From: Chryseobacterium jejuense | Lineage (GTDB): Bacteria; Bacteroidota; Bacteroidia; Flavobacteriales; Weeksellaceae | Assembly (NCBI RefSeq): GCF_900100075.1 | Contig: NZ_FNEG01000002.1 | Coordinates: 1-64,000, forward strand | Direction of reading: 5' to 3' | DNA length: 64,000 nt | Shown here: in pieces, positions 1-9,795 of the stretch | How positions within the stretch are numbered: position 1 is the stretch's first letter | How the letters are laid out: each line of letters begins with the position of its first letter | Position numbers and translations under genes: made by a program | Notes under the pieces: model-generated | The model's input: the letters and a program-made list of their open reading frames with translations, nothing else | What the model was told of the DNA's origin: nothing | Databases searched by the model: none

Positions 1-35
1 ATCCATCTACTTCTGCGCTCCCTTAATTGGGACTG

Positions 36-66
36 CAAAGATAAGAACTTTATTTTAACTCGCAAA
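36..66 (-). promoter_or_regulatory. Consensus Bacteroidota promoter firing left out of the window (proximal)
   Basis: Read on the minus strand, TTTG (63-66) is followed by 19 bases and then TATCTTTG (36-43), a perfect match to the Bacteroidota -33/-7 consensus. Transcription would run off the left edge. The first transcribed bases can form a TCCC/GGGA hairpin, followed by AGCGCAGAAG. The strength of the match and the hairpin leader suggest a highly expressed target such as an rRNA operon, but the target lies outside the window. Confidence 0.7.
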
Positions 67-184
67 TTTTATTCGATAAAATTTAAAAGCTTTTTTTCGT
101 CCGTTTCCTTTAGTAGAATAAATGTTCCTTGCTTATCTAAAAGCTCTCCTGCGCTTACTGAATCTCTTTCGTTTTTCAGTGGGG

Positions 185-216
185 CAAAGATAGACACTTA
201 TACCATACCACGCAAA
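185..216 (-). promoter_or_regulatory. Consensus Bacteroidota promoter firing left (distal, tandem)
   Basis: On the minus strand TTTG (213-216), a 20-base spacer and TATCTTTG (185-192) again match the Bacteroidota promoter consensus. It lies about 150 bases upstream of the promoter at 36-66 and points the same way. The early transcript has a CTGAA/TTCAG hairpin followed by AGCGCAGGAG, mirroring the layout after the proximal promoter. Two tandem promoters with similar leaders look like one strong, growth-regulated unit. Confidence 0.65.
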
Positions 217-450
217 TCTATTTAACATAAAGTTTACATTGCTATACCAATTGTGAGTAAGTCCCATATTTAACCTATTGATATATTTATATTTATGTAG
301 TTATTAACACTTATCCACAAGAGTGGAATTGTTTTTTAAAAGGTATGGAATGTCGTTTTGAGAGGGATAGAATAGGGTTTTATACCTATATATAATAGAT
401 ATGTTACTATATAATATATATGATGTGAGTCGTTAGGCTGATATAGGTTT

Positions 451-505
451 GGGCTAAAGCCGGAGGAAAAGGCTTTTTTTAATGTAAACGGGCTAAAGCC
501 CGTTT
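451..505. repeat. Palindromic GGGCTAAAGCCC-type repeat pair
   Basis: A perfect 20-base palindrome, built on GGGCTAAAGCCC and flanked by AAAC/GTTT, lies at 486-505. A partial second copy, GGGCTAAAGCC, lies at 451-461. The form suggests a dispersed intergenic palindrome that could fold as RNA on either strand. Its copy number elsewhere cannot be judged from one window. Confidence 0.6.
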
Positions 506-772
506 CTATTGATGGACTTCTAGTGGTTTGGAAAGAATAATTAAAGTCTTTTTTAATAATACGTTGCTGAGCGTTGGTGAAATTCTTACAGGATAACAAA
601 GATTACACAAAACAGGATGAAAGATGAAGGGACTCAATAATAGAATGCTTATTATGGAGGATTCTATTATTGAGAAGCTGCTATAAAAATAGTGTGGAAT
701 CTATATTTTTTTATTTTCCCGCAGATCGCGCAGATTTGCACAGAGGAGCGGAAATAATTGGATAACCACCCC

Positions 773-797
773 GTCAAAAATTCTTTGAATTTTTGAC
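773..797. repeat. Inverted repeat, 11-base arms, 3-base loop
   Basis: Arms GTCAAAAATTC (773-783) and GAATTTTTGAC (787-797) are perfectly complementary around a TTT loop. It is flanked by C-rich (768-772) and CCCCTCC (798-804) tracts. No gene is adjacent and neither side has a clean T-run, so it reads as a dispersed palindromic repeat rather than a terminator. Confidence 0.55.
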
Positions 798-870
798 ACC
801 CCTCCAAAGGAAGGGAATGATGGGAGACATTCATTATGGATAAGGCTTAATATTACTAATTAATGCCACC

Positions 871-919
871 CTATTCTCTATTCTCTATTCTCTATTCTCT
901 ATTCTATATTCTATATTCC
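871..919. repeat. Heptanucleotide tandem array, CTATTCT
   Basis: Five exact CTATTCT units (871-905) are followed by two variants, ATATTCT and ATATTCC (906-919). This is a simple-sequence array in non-coding DNA. A frame of 83 codons runs through it but its protein is only repeat translation. Confidence 0.85.
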
Positions 920-924
920 CCGCC

Positions 925-980
925 ACTCATTACTCATTACTCATTACTCATTACTCATTACTCATTACTCATTACTTATT
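925..980. repeat. Heptanucleotide tandem array, ACTCATT
   Basis: Seven exact ACTCATT units (925-973) plus one variant, ACTTATT (974-980), start five bases after the CTATTCT array. Adjacent arrays sharing a 7-base period but not a sequence are unusual. A degenerate relative of this unit occurs in reverse orientation just after the stop of the glucosidase gene (about 18888-18918). Confidence 0.85.
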
Positions 981-1278
981 ATATAATTCAGGTCCCCTAC
1001 CCTAGCCCCGATAGAAACGGTTACCCCGCAGCATGGGTTGGTAAGAGAAAGGATTTGAGCGTTGGAGGGCAATGGTGCGAGGAGTATGAGTGGATAGCGG
1101 GATTAAGCTCCTGAAAAATTATAGTGTTTGAAAGTCCGAGGGCTCGAGAGTATGAAATTAAAAGAAGAGAGAAAAATAGCAAGGTGGAATATTGGAAAGA
1201 AAAGGTGAAGAATAGAGAATAAATACATCGAGGGGACTACAGAATCTCTATTTGAGTAAGAGCCTTTTCAAAAGTGGA

Positions 1279-1324
1279 TAAAAAAAATTCCGTAAGAGTC
1301 CTGTATATTGGATTCTTACGGAAT
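1279..1324 (-). terminator. Rho-independent terminator of cysS
   Basis: On the minus strand a hairpin with ATTCCGTAAG/CTTACGGAAT arms (1287-1324) is followed by a run of eight T (1280-1287). It lies 26 bases downstream of the cysS stop codon. Confidence 0.85.
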
Positions 1325-1349
1325 GATTGTAAAACCGAAGTTTGTATTT

Positions 1350-2816
1350 TTAGTTCAGAACGTAGGATGTTCCGTCTCTTCCGTCTTTTAATTCGATGCC
1401 TTCAGCAAGCAGTTTATCTCTGATCTGGTCTGAAAGTTCGAAGTTTTTGGATTTTCTTGCCTGATTTCTAAGTTCGATTAAAACTTTTAGGGTTTGATCC
1501 AGCTTTTCATTATTATTTTCCTCTACAGCTTGTAATCCCAAGACATCAAAGATAAAGGCATTTAATGTTGACTTTAAATCTTCAAAATCTGCTGTTGAGA
1601 TCGTTTCTTTGCCATCATTTAAAGCAAAAATGTATTTTACAGCTTCAAATAAATGAGCGATTAGAATTGGAGAGTTGAAATCATCTGTTAATGCCTCATA
1701 ACATTTGTTCTTCCATTCTGTAAGGCTGAATTCTGACTGTTTATTATCATCAGGAGTAATGGAATTCAATACTTTCACAGCTTCCATTAATCTGATGAAT
1801 CCTTTTTCGCTGGCAATCATCGCATCATTAGAAATATCTAACACACTTCTGTAATGTGCCTGCAGGAAGCAGAAACGTACAATTGACGGGTGGAAAGACT
1901 TTTCAAAGAAGTCATTATCTCCTGTTACCAACTGCATTGGAAGGATATAGTTCCCTGTAGATTTACTCATACGTTGAGAATTCATCGTCAACATATTGGC
2001 ATGCATCCAGTAATGTACCGGCGCTGCTCCGTTGCAAGCTTTTCCTTGAGCAATTTCACATTCGTGGTGAGGGAATTTTAAATCCATTCCTCCCCCGTGG
2101 ATATCAAAAGTTTCACCTAAATATTTAGTACTCATCGCAGTACATTCAAGATGCCATCCCGGGAAACCTTCTCCCCAAGGAGAGTTCCATCTCATGATGT
2201 GAGCGGGAGATGCTTTTTTCCAAAGAGCGAAATCCTGTGGATTCTTCTTCTCGCCTTGTCCATCAAGATCACGGGTATTTGCAAAAAGTTCTTCTATATT
2301 ACGTTTTGAAAGTTCACCATAGTTCAATCCTCTTTTATTGTATTCCAATACATCAAAGTATACGGAACCGTTACTTTCGTAGGCAAAACCTGTATCTATT
2401 AATTTTTGAGTAAGCTCAATCTGCTCTACAATATGCCCTGTAGCTGTAGGTTCGATATTTGGTGGAAGCAAATTAAACATCTCAAGCACTTTGTGGAAAT
2501 CAACTGTGTACTTTTGTACGATCTCCATTGGTTCTAATTTTTCAAGACGGGTTTGTTTAACGAATCTGTCGTTATTTACATCACCGTCATCAGTAAGGTG
2601 ACCGGCATCCGTAATGTTTCTTACATATCTTACTTTATATCCTAAATGCATTAGGGTACGGTAGATAAAATCGAAAGAAAGGAAAGTTCTTACATTTCCC
2701 AAATGCACGTTGCTGTACACTGTAGGTCCGCAGACATACATTCCTACATTTCCTTCTAAGATGGGTTTGAATATTTCTTTTTCCGCTGTAAGCGAGTTGT
2801 ATATTTTTAGTTGCAT
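1350..2816 (-). CDS. cysS: Cysteinyl-tRNA synthetase
   Basis: Charges tRNA-Cys with cysteine in the cytoplasm. The 488-residue length fits class I bacterial CysRS. The N-terminal catalytic core shows the first zinc-ligand Cys in VCGPTVY, the HIGH-type signature as HLGN near residue 40, the further zinc ligands in WHLECTAMS and FPHHECE, and the KMSKS loop as RMSKS. The C-terminal third is the helical anticodon-binding part, ending in the typical RD..RD segment. ATG start at 2816. It stands alone: the next leftward gene (DinB-like) is 123 bases upstream and a strong terminator follows. Confidence 0.97.
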   Translation of the reverse strand: MQLKIYNSLTAEKEIFKPILEGNVGMYVCGPTVYSNVHLGNVRTFLSFDFIYRTLMHLGYKVRYVRNITDAGHLTDDGDVNNDRFVKQTRLEKLEPMEIVQKYTVDFHKVLEMFNLLPPNIEPTATGHIVEQIELTQKLIDTGFAYESNGSVYFDVLEYNKRGLNYGELSKRNIEELFANTRDLDGQGEKKNPQDFALWKKASPAHIMRWNSPWGEGFPGWHLECTAMSTKYLGETFDIHGGGMDLKFPHHECEIAQGKACNGAAPVHYWMHANMLTMNSQRMSKSTGNYILPMQLVTGDNDFFEKSFHPSIVRFCFLQAHYRSVLDISNDAMIASEKGFIRLMEAVKVLNSITPDDNKQSEFSLTEWKNKCYEALTDDFNSPILIAHLFEAVKYIFALNDGKETISTADFEDLKSTLNAFIFDVLGLQAVEENNNEKLDQTLKVLIELRNQARKSKNFELSDQIRDKLLAEGIELKDGRDGTSYVLN

Positions 2817-2939
2817 TTATTTTTTATTAAAAGATTCAATAGTTTTAAGATTCAAAAATTAGTTAAAATAAAAATCTGTCACAACAAATAATCGTGGTGA
2901 TAAAAATTTTATGGGAAACTTTTTTAAATTTTATCATAA

Positions 2940-3371
2940 TTAAATCGCTTTTAAATGATGCTGCAAATGATCTACATAATCCTTAATGATAAACTCTAAC
3001 GTAAACCTCTGAAGTTCAGTTTTAGTAGTATCACAAGTTCTTTGCAATGCGTCATCGGGAATATTTTCTACAACATGAACAACCTGATAATTCAACGCTT
3101 TCCAAAGATTAATTAATTCGGAAACTGGAACATTCTGATAGTTCTGGGCTTTCACCCAAATGTTCTGATCGTATACGATATTCTCGTTCTCTTTATATTG
3201 AGTGACTACAAATCTACGGATATTTGTAAAAGCACTGTCACAAAGGTGGCCAATAATTTCTTTTTTGGACCATTTTTCCGGACTGGCTTTATATTCCCAG
3301 TCTTCCGCAGAGATTGTCTGAAACCTCTGAACCTCGGCATCTACAATATTTTTAAGGATCTGATAGTTCAT
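2940..3371 (-). CDS. DinB-like (YfiT/DUF664-type) four-helix protein
   Basis: A 143-residue protein of the DinB/YfiT superfamily, four-helix bundles that usually carry a three-histidine metal site. Candidate ligands are His in IGHLCDSAF (near residue 42) and the HLQHH cluster near the C-terminus (about 135-139), which matches the family spacing. Members include thiol-dependent S-transferases and stress proteins of unknown substrate; nothing here fixes the reaction. Its ATG lies 4 bases after the folE stop, so the two are probably co-transcribed. Confidence 0.8.
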   Translation of the reverse strand: MNYQILKNIVDAEVQRFQTISAEDWEYKASPEKWSKKEIIGHLCDSAFTNIRRFVVTQYKENENIVYDQNIWVKAQNYQNVPVSELINLWKALNYQVVHVVENIPDDALQRTCDTTKTELQRFTLEFIIKDYVDHLQHHLKAI

Positions 3372-3375
3372 TGAA

Positions 3376-4041
3376 TTAGTCTAATTTTGCATGGCTTCCT
3401 ACATAATGTAAGAATTCCTGTCTTGTAATAGGGTTTGTTCTGAAGATTCCGCTTAATTCTGCCGTAATGGTTGAACTTGCTGTATCTTTAATTCCTCTAC
3501 AGTTTACACAAAGGTGTTTTGCATCAATGATACATGCTACATTTTTTGTTCCTAAAGCTTCTTTCAGAGCTTCTACAATCTGCATTGTTAGTCTTTCCTG
3601 AACCTGTGGTCTTTTTGCATAGTAATCCACAATTCTGTTAATTTTTGAAAGACCAATTACTTCTCCGTTTGAGATATAAGCAACGTGTGCTCTTCCTATA
3701 ATCGGTAAAAAGTGGTGTTCACAAAAAGAATATACGGTGATATCTTTTTCCACCAACATCTGACGGTATTTATATTTATTGGAAAATGTAGAGATACCCG
3801 GTTTGTTTTCGGGAAGAAGACCTCCGAAAATCTCGTTCACATACATTTTGGCAACACGCTTTGGTGAGTCTTTCAGGGAATCATCAGTCATATCCAGTCC
3901 TAATGTTTCCATAATTTCTCCAAAAAGCTCAGTAATTTTTTCAATTTTTTCCTGTGGCGATTTATCAAAAGCATCTTCCCTTATAGGCGTATGTTCTTTT
4001 CCAGTGAAAATATCATCGTCGTTATCAGTAAAATCAACCAT
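3376..4041 (-). CDS. folE: GTP cyclohydrolase I (type IA)
   Basis: Converts GTP to 7,8-dihydroneopterin triphosphate, the first step to tetrahydrofolate and other pterins. The 221-residue protein has the FolE core: CEHHFLP with zinc-binding Cys and catalytic His, GRAHVAYI, the DYYAKRPQVQERLT block, and HLCVNCRGI with the second zinc Cys. The Cys/His zinc pattern marks the zinc-dependent type IA rather than the FolE2 form. First gene of a two-gene unit with the DinB-like gene. Folate supply also serves the methionine cluster downstream (metF, metH), though it is a separate transcript. Confidence 0.96.
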   Translation of the reverse strand: MVDFTDNDDDIFTGKEHTPIREDAFDKSPQEKIEKITELFGEIMETLGLDMTDDSLKDSPKRVAKMYVNEIFGGLLPENKPGISTFSNKYKYRQMLVEKDITVYSFCEHHFLPIIGRAHVAYISNGEVIGLSKINRIVDYYAKRPQVQERLTMQIVEALKEALGTKNVACIIDAKHLCVNCRGIKDTASSTITAELSGIFRTNPITRQEFLHYVGSHAKLD

Positions 4042-4228
4042 TTTTATTTAATTTGCAGCAAAAATACGGATAATATTGTTTCATCTATTTTTTCCGAAAA
4101 GTTTTTATTCATTTTTTGGATTGATGGGAACCTCTATGATATCTATGGTTATTGAATACTTTTCAATCACGGAGATTTCAGCTGGATGAAAATATTATCT
4201 TTTATAACCTACTCTGATTAAAAACTAT

Positions 4229-5380
4229 ATGATTATTGTTGAAGAAGTACAAAGCAAAGACCACAAAAGGGAATTTCTGGAATTTCCCGCACAACTTTAT
4301 CAACACGACAAAAATTATATCCGCCCATTAGATAAGCATATTGAGGAGATTTTTGATCCAAAAAAAAACAAGTTCTTCAAGAGTGGAGAATGTAAAAGGT
4401 TTCTATTTAAAAAAGAGAATAAGACGGTTGGAAAAGTAGCAGTTTTCATCAACAATTGTTATGAACAGAAGCAACCTACCGGCGGATTTGGATTTTTTGA
4501 CTGTATCAATCATCAGGAAACGGCTAATTTCATTTTTGACCACTGTAAAAACTGGCTTCAGGAAAAAGGGATGGAAGCCATGGATGGTCCTATCAACTTT
4601 GGAGAGCGGGATAAATTCTGGGGGCTTTTAATTGAAGGTTTTATAGAGCCTTTGTATGGAATGAACTATAATTTCCCTTACTATAAAGATCTTTTTGAAA
4701 ATTATGGGCTGAAGATCTATTTTGAACAGCTTTGTTTTACCAGACCGGTATTTGCCGAAGTTTCACGCATTTTTACCATTGCTCACGAGAAAAACAGAAG
4801 GAATCCAGCAATTTCTGCTCAACCTATGAAAAAGAATAACTTGCCTAAGTTTGCGAAGGATTTTACAGAGGTTTATAATAAAGCATGGGCTGCTCACGGA
4901 GAGGGAAAACAACTGGAAGAAGCCAAGGTTCTGAAAATGTTCAATACCATGAAGCCTATTATGAATGAACATATTTCATGGTTTGTGTATGAGAATGATC
5001 AACCTATCGCCATGTGGATCAATCTTCCGGACCTCAACCAGTGGTTTAAATACCTCAACGGAAAGTTTGGAGTTTTTCAAAAGCTTAAGTTCTTGTTTTT
5101 AAAACGTTTTAAAAAGAATGAAAAAATGGTTGGTCTTGTTTTCGGTGTTGTTCCGGAATGGCAGAGGAAAGGGATTGACGGCTATATGATCTGGGAAGGG
5201 ACTCAACATTTGAGAAAACATACAGATTTTACGATTACGGAACTTCAGTGGATTGGTGATTTTAATCCAAAGATGATTAAGATTGCGGAAACTCTTGATA
5301 CTACTGTAACCAGGAGGCTTGCAACTTATCGATATTTATTTGATCGGAATAAAGAATTTGAAAGACATCCAATTCTTTAG
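4229..5380 (+). CDS. GNAT-like acetyltransferase-fold protein, function unknown
   Basis: A 383-residue cytoplasmic protein on the plus strand. It resembles a family of long GNAT-fold proteins in Bacteroidota: an N-terminal half with a GNAT-like beta/alpha pattern (KTVGKVAVFIN near residue 70) and a C-terminal half with a second possible acyl-CoA site (VGLVFGVVPEWQRKGIDGYM near 300-318). The Q/RxxGxG/A motif is only approximate (QRKGID). No signal peptide or membrane segment. Substrate unknown. It stands alone, diverging from folE across a 187-base gap. Confidence 0.65.
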   Translation: MIIVEEVQSKDHKREFLEFPAQLYQHDKNYIRPLDKHIEEIFDPKKNKFFKSGECKRFLFKKENKTVGKVAVFINNCYEQKQPTGGFGFFDCINHQETANFIFDHCKNWLQEKGMEAMDGPINFGERDKFWGLLIEGFIEPLYGMNYNFPYYKDLFENYGLKIYFEQLCFTRPVFAEVSRIFTIAHEKNRRNPAISAQPMKKNNLPKFAKDFTEVYNKAWAAHGEGKQLEEAKVLKMFNTMKPIMNEHISWFVYENDQPIAMWINLPDLNQWFKYLNGKFGVFQKLKFLFLKRFKKNEKMVGLVFGVVPEWQRKGIDGYMIWEGTQHLRKHTDFTITELQWIGDFNPKMIKIAETLDTTVTRRLATYRYLFDRNKEFERHPIL

Positions 5381-5605
5381 TTAGGAAGATGGAAGGTATT
5401 GATATTTTTGATTACCTAAAGATTCAGTTTGCTTTTTTCTGGGAGCTGTGTATTATTTGGCGCAAAGTTTTTATTAGCTTGCTGTTGTAGTTTTGAGGGA
5501 GCAAAGATGGAATCAACTCCATTGATTCTTTCTAAGCAGGTGTGTAGCCTACGGCTTTTTCAAACTAGTTTTATCTTTAAGAAAAAATTTCTGTATCAGA
5601 TTATA

Positions 5606-5640
5606 AAAATAAAAACCCTGCCGTTTAAGACAGGGGTTCT
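5606..5640 (-). terminator. Terminator at the end of the methionine cluster
   Basis: AACCCTG (5614-5620) pairs with CAGGGGTT (5631-5638); on the minus strand the hairpin runs into TTTTTATTTTTAT. It lies about 20 bases past the metF stop and closes the leftward operon. It may also act on the plus-strand gene ending at 5380, less convincingly. Confidence 0.8.
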
Positions 5641-5658
5641 TCATTTTTGGTACTTTTA

Positions 5659-6618
5659 TTAGAATAGCTCACCAGCTACTTTTTTTATATTATCGCTTTT
5701 CCCCATTGAGTAAAAGTGCAGAACAGGAACTCCAAAATCCAGCAATTCTTTGCATTGGGCAATGGCCCACTCTATCCCGATCTGCTTAACAGCTTCATTA
5801 TTTTTTGCATTCTCCACTTCATTGATCAACTCTTCCGGAAGGTCTATTTTGAATACCTGCGGTAAGATTTTCAGGTGTTTTTTGGTGGCAATTGGTTTAA
5901 TCCCTGGAATGATTGGAACGGTAATTCCCATCTCTCTTGCTTTCTGAACGAATTCAATATACTTTTTATTGTCAAAAAACATTTGAGTTACAATATAATC
6001 TGCTCCGGCATCTACTTTTTGCTTCAGCCATTTCAGGTCGTAATTCATAGATGGGGCTTCCATGTGTTTTTCAGGGTATCCAGCTACTCCAATGCAGAAT
6101 TTATTCAGTTCATCACAAACCTGTTCTTCGTTGTGAAGGTATTTTCCTCTCCCCAGATTGTTAATCTGATTCACAAGATCCATCGCACTTGCATGTCCGC
6201 CCTGAGTGGGTTCAAAATACTGATGTCCTTTCATGGCGTCTCCTCTTAAAGCCATCACATTATCAATACCAAGATACATACAATCTACCAAAAGATATTC
6301 TGTTTCTTCTTTGGTAAAACCACCACATAAAAGGTGTGGAACGGTATCCACATTATATTTATGCTGAATGGCAGCACAAATTCCCAATGTTCCCGGGCGC
6401 ATTCTTGTGATACGACGCTCCATCAATCCATTTCCTTTATCCAGATAGATATATTCTTCTCTTGACGTGGTAACATCAATGAATGGTGGTTTGAATTCCA
6501 TCAACGGATCTATGTTCGTGTACAGATCTTCAATACCAATCCCCTTTTGTGGCGGAACCACTTCTAAGGAGAATAGGGTTTTTCCATTTGCGTTTTTAAT
6601 GTGTTCTGTTATCTTCAT
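5659..6618 (-). CDS. metF: 5,10-methylenetetrahydrofolate reductase
   Basis: Reduces 5,10-methylene-THF to 5-methyl-THF, the methyl donor for MetH. The 319-residue TIM-barrel protein is normal for the FAD-dependent bacterial enzyme. Visible blocks include SLEVVPPQ at the N-terminus (with the active-site Glu), DVTTSR, the NVMALRGD region around residues 125-132, and DYIVTQMFFD with the PIIPGIKP loop that follows. ATG at 6618, 27 bases after the preceding small secreted protein. It is the last gene of the riboswitch-led cluster. Confidence 0.96.
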   Translation of the reverse strand: MKITEHIKNANGKTLFSLEVVPPQKGIGIEDLYTNIDPLMEFKPPFIDVTTSREEYIYLDKGNGLMERRITRMRPGTLGICAAIQHKYNVDTVPHLLCGGFTKEETEYLLVDCMYLGIDNVMALRGDAMKGHQYFEPTQGGHASAMDLVNQINNLGRGKYLHNEEQVCDELNKFCIGVAGYPEKHMEAPSMNYDLKWLKQKVDAGADYIVTQMFFDNKKYIEFVQKAREMGITVPIIPGIKPIATKKHLKILPQVFKIDLPEELINEVENAKNNEAVKQIGIEWAIAQCKELLDFGVPVLHFYSMGKSDNIKKVAGELF

Positions 6619-6645
6619 TTTTAATTTTTATTACCTAAAATTTCA

Positions 6646-7125
6646 TTAGTTTTTATAAATCCAATCTGTTATTAAGGTGTTAGATCCTCTGCATCTATCA
6701 TAAGAGCCTAATGAAAAAGTTAATTTAAATCTGTATTTTCTATCATTGAAAGTTTCAAAGAACTTGTTGCTTTGTAGTACTTCAAAATCAGATTTAATAT
6801 TTATATCATAAATGTAGGTTTGACTTGGCTTGAGATTTATAGCTTTACTACTATAAGTAAAACAATCAATATCTTTTTTCGGCATATGGGCTGCTTCAAA
6901 AGTCTGAGTCTCTTCATTATAAAATTCGAATTTCTCTAATCTCATATTACAAAGATTAAGCTCTTTGCTGATTTTGAAAGATTTTTCATCATTGTTTTTA
7001 ATCAATAATTTAAACCGACCTGTTTGTTTTAAGTTTTCAGTATTTACAGCAGTCTGATAATTACATTTCTGCCCATAAGCAAAAATGTTTATCAATAAAA
7101 ACAAAATGAGGATTGCACTTTTCAT
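6646..7125 (-). CDS. Small secreted protein of unknown function in the methionine operon
   Basis: About 160 residues if started at the ATG at 7125, which opens a clear signal peptide (MKSAILILFLLINIFAYGQ). A longer frame from a GTG at 7161 would overlap metH and bury the signal, so it is rejected. The ATG is two bases beyond the metH stop. The mature part is beta-rich with three Cys and no domain I recognise. It sits between metH and metF but an exported protein has no obvious part in methionine synthesis; it may be a recent insertion or have an envelope role. Confidence 0.7.
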   Translation of the reverse strand: MKSAILILFLLINIFAYGQKCNYQTAVNTENLKQTGRFKLLIKNNDEKSFKISKELNLCNMRLEKFEFYNEETQTFEAAHMPKKDIDCFTYSSKAINLKPSQTYIYDINIKSDFEVLQSNKFFETFNDRKYRFKLTFSLGSYDRCRGSNTLITDWIYKN

Positions 7126-7127
7126 AT

Positions 7128-9794
7128 TTATATTCCATCTGCTAAATTGGGAGACAACCACTTCTTTGCTTCTTGTAAAGAAATTCCCTTTCTCTCCGAG
7201 TATTCTTTTAATTGGTCTTCTGCAATTTTTCCCAGTCCGAAATATTTTGCATGGGGGCTTCCGAAATAATATCCTGAAACAGCTGCTGTTGGGAACATTG
7301 CCAGACTTTCCGTCAAATAAACTCCGATATTTTCTTCAACCTTCAATAAATCCCAGATTGCATGTTTTTCCAAATGGTCTGGGCAAGCCGGATACCCCGG
7401 TGCCGGACGGATTCCCTTATATTTTTCTGCAATTAATTCTTCATTACTTAATTCTTCCTGAACGGCATACCCCCAATATTCTGTTCTTACTTTTTTATGT
7501 AAAAATTCGGCATAAGCTTCTGCAAAACGGTCTGCCAGAGCTTTTACCATGATGGCATTGTAGTCATCATTGGCTTTTTCATATTCTTCTGCTAATTCAT
7601 CAGTTCCGAAACCTGTAGTTACACAGAAAGCGCCCATATAATCAGTTTTCCCTGTACTTTGTGGGGCAATAAAGTCGCTTAATGCCAGATAATCTTTTCC
7701 TTTTGATCTTTGAGCCTGCTGTCTTAGGGTTAAAAACTTAGCCTGCTCATTATTATTCTCATCAAAAATCAAAATATCATCGGATTCGTTGGAGTTGGCT
7801 TTGAAAATTCCAAAGATTGCTTTTGCTGTTAATAACTTTTCATCCAGGATTCTGTTTAAAATAACTTGAGCATCTTTGAACAATTCCTTCGCCTGTACTC
7901 CCACAACCTCATCTTCTAAGATATTCGGGTATTTCCCGTGAAGATCCCAGCTTCTGAAGAATGGAGACCAGTCGATGAAAGGTAATAGTTCTCTCAGGTC
8001 CTGATTTTCAACTACAGTGATCCCTAAATTGTTCGGTGTGAAAATGTTTTCGTTTTCCCAGTCTATTTTGAACTTATTTTCTCTTGCTTCTTCAATGGAA
8101 ACATAATCTTTATCCACCTGTCTGTTCAGGAACTTTTCTCTAAAATCTGAGTAATCGTTTTTCAAATCAGAAACATATTCTTTATTTCTGTCTCCTAATA
8201 ATGAACTTACCACGTTTACAGCTCTTGAAGCATCATTAACGTGAACGACTGCATTTTTATATTTTAAATCGATTTTCACTGCGGTATGTGCTTTTGAAGT
8301 GGTAGCACCACCAATTAATAAAGGAAAATCTAAATTCTGTCTTTCTAATTCTGAAGCGATGTACACCATTTCATCCAAACTTGGGGTAATCAATCCACTT
8401 AATCCAATTACATCTACTTTTTCTGCAATGGCAGTCTGAATGATCTTTTCAGCAGGAACCATTACGCCAAGGTCAACAATTTCATAGTTGTTACAACCTA
8501 AAACTACACTTACAATGTTCTTTCCAATATCGTGAACATCTCCTTTTACTGTAGCCATCAGGATTTTCCCGTTAGCCGGTCTTGATCCGTCTTTTTCTGC
8601 TTCAATATACGGTTGTAAGTAAGCAACAGCTTTTTTCATTACTCTTGCCGATTTCACTACCTGTGGCAGGAACATTTTTCCGCTTCCGAATAAGTCTCCT
8701 ACTACTCCCATTCCGGTCATCAGATTAATTTCAATAACGTGAAGTGGTTTTGCAGCTACTTGTCTGGCTTCTTCTACATCTTCTTCAATAAAACGGTCAA
8801 TTCCTTTTACCAGAGCATAGGTAATTCTTTCCTGTAATGGATTGTTTCTCCATTCCAGATCTTCCGTTTTTTCTTTTTTGACTGATTTATGTTTTTCTGA
8901 ATAATCAAGAAGTCTTTCTGTGGCATCTTCTCGCTTATCAAGGATTACATCTTCTACAAGTCCCAGCAATTCTTTATTAATCTCATCATAAACTTCCAGC
9001 ATGGCAGGGTTTACAATACCGATATTCATTCCGGCCTGAATGGCATGGTAAAGAAATACGGAGTGCATGGCTTCTCTTACGGTATCATTTCCACGGAATG
9101 AAAAGGAAACGTTGCTTACTCCGCCACTCACAGATGCATACGGAAGATTTTGTCTTACCCAACGTGTAGCTTCAATAAAATCGATGGCATTCCTTCTATG
9201 CTCATCCATTCCCGTTGCTACTGGGAAAATATTTAAGTCGAAAATGATATCTTCTGCCGGGAAGCCAAGCTGGTTCACCAAAATATCATAAGACCGTTTT
9301 GAAATTTCAATTCTTCGGTCAAAACTGTCGGCCTGCCCTACCTCATCAAATGCCATTACAATTACTGCAGCTCCATATCTTTTGATCGCTTTGGCGTGTT
9401 TGATAAATTCTTCTTCACCTTCTTTTAAGCTGATGGAGTTTACCACACACTTTCCTTGTGCTACCTGAAGACCTGCTTCCAGAATTTCCCATTTGGAAGA
9501 GTCTACCATGATCGGGATTCTTGCAATATCCGGTTCTGAAGCAATTAAGTTCAGAAATTTAATCATAGATGCTTTTCCATCAATCAAACCATCATCAAAG
9601 TTAACATCCAAAATCTGGGCACCTCCTTCTACCTGATGGCGGGCAATGTCTAAGGCTTCAGAGAATTTCTCCTCTTTGATGAGTCTTAAAAACTTTTTGG
9701 AACCGGCAACATTAGTTCTTTCACCAACGTTGATGAAATTACTTTCCGGCGTTATGATAAGAGGCTCAAGGCCTGATAATCTTAAATATTTCAT
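7128..9794 (-). CDS. metH: Methionine synthase, pterin/cobalamin/activation part (split MetH)
   Basis: The C-terminal three quarters of cobalamin-dependent methionine synthase as a separate 888-residue protein. In order: methyl-THF (pterin) binding barrel at about 10-265 (NVGERTNV start), cobalamin cap and B12-binding domain at about 300-540 with DVHDIG, whose His421 is the cobalt ligand, and the SAM-dependent reactivation domain from about 560 with [11 protein letters not shown] at 796. The homocysteine-binding barrel is absent; it is encoded at 10971-11981. Together the two make a full enzyme, a known arrangement in Bacteroidota. The stop abuts the small secreted gene and the start is one base from the desaturase stop. 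Confidence 0.95.
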   Translation of the reverse strand: MKYLRLSGLEPLIITPESNFINVGERTNVAGSKKFLRLIKEEKFSEALDIARHQVEGGAQILDVNFDDGLIDGKASMIKFLNLIASEPDIARIPIMVDSSKWEILEAGLQVAQGKCVVNSISLKEGEEEFIKHAKAIKRYGAAVIVMAFDEVGQADSFDRRIEISKRSYDILVNQLGFPAEDIIFDLNIFPVATGMDEHRRNAIDFIEATRWVRQNLPYASVSGGVSNVSFSFRGNDTVREAMHSVFLYHAIQAGMNIGIVNPAMLEVYDEINKELLGLVEDVILDKREDATERLLDYSEKHKSVKKEKTEDLEWRNNPLQERITYALVKGIDRFIEEDVEEARQVAAKPLHVIEINLMTGMGVVGDLFGSGKMFLPQVVKSARVMKKAVAYLQPYIEAEKDGSRPANGKILMATVKGDVHDIGKNIVSVVLGCNNYEIVDLGVMVPAEKIIQTAIAEKVDVIGLSGLITPSLDEMVYIASELERQNLDFPLLIGGATTSKAHTAVKIDLKYKNAVVHVNDASRAVNVVSSLLGDRNKEYVSDLKNDYSDFREKFLNRQVDKDYVSIEEARENKFKIDWENENIFTPNNLGITVVENQDLRELLPFIDWSPFFRSWDLHGKYPNILEDEVVGVQAKELFKDAQVILNRILDEKLLTAKAIFGIFKANSNESDDILIFDENNNEQAKFLTLRQQAQRSKGKDYLALSDFIAPQSTGKTDYMGAFCVTTGFGTDELAEEYEKANDDYNAIMVKALADRFAEAYAEFLHKKVRTEYWGYAVQEELSNEELIAEKYKGIRPAPGYPACPDHLEKHAIWDLLKVEENIGVYLTESLAMFPTAAVSGYYFGSPHAKYFGLGKIAEDQLKEYSERKGISLQEAKKWLSPNLADGI

Positions 9795-9795
9795 T

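Larger units (their letters stand above)
1..1349. other. Long intergenic region, no supported gene
   Basis: No convincing coding sequence in 1349 bases. The open frames here are composed of repeats or low-complexity DNA and have no recognisable product. The region holds two leftward promoters (36-216), a lone TTATCCACA matching the DnaA-box consensus (311-319), palindromic and dispersed-type repeats (451-505, about 721-750, 773-797), two heptanucleotide arrays (871-980) and the cysS terminator (1279-1324). Confidence 0.7.

Noticed and set aside
311..319. TTATCCACA, a perfect DnaA-box consensus, as a possible origin
   Set aside because: Only one copy, no cluster of boxes, no dnaA or AT-rich unwinding region beside it; a 9-mer like this occurs by chance.
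336..599. An 87-codon open frame on the minus strand in the left intergenic region
   Set aside because: It runs through palindromic repeats and has no signal, domain or neighbour supporting it.
871..980. Heptanucleotide arrays as a CRISPR array
   Set aside because: Units are contiguous 7-mers without spacers and no cas gene is near.
863..1114. An 83-codon open frame on the plus strand
   Set aside because: Its first half is the translation of the two heptanucleotide arrays and its rest has no recognisable sequence.
5429..5662. 77-codon frame between the GNAT-like gene and metF
   Set aside because: Low complexity, overlaps the metF terminator and the end of metF, and no family.
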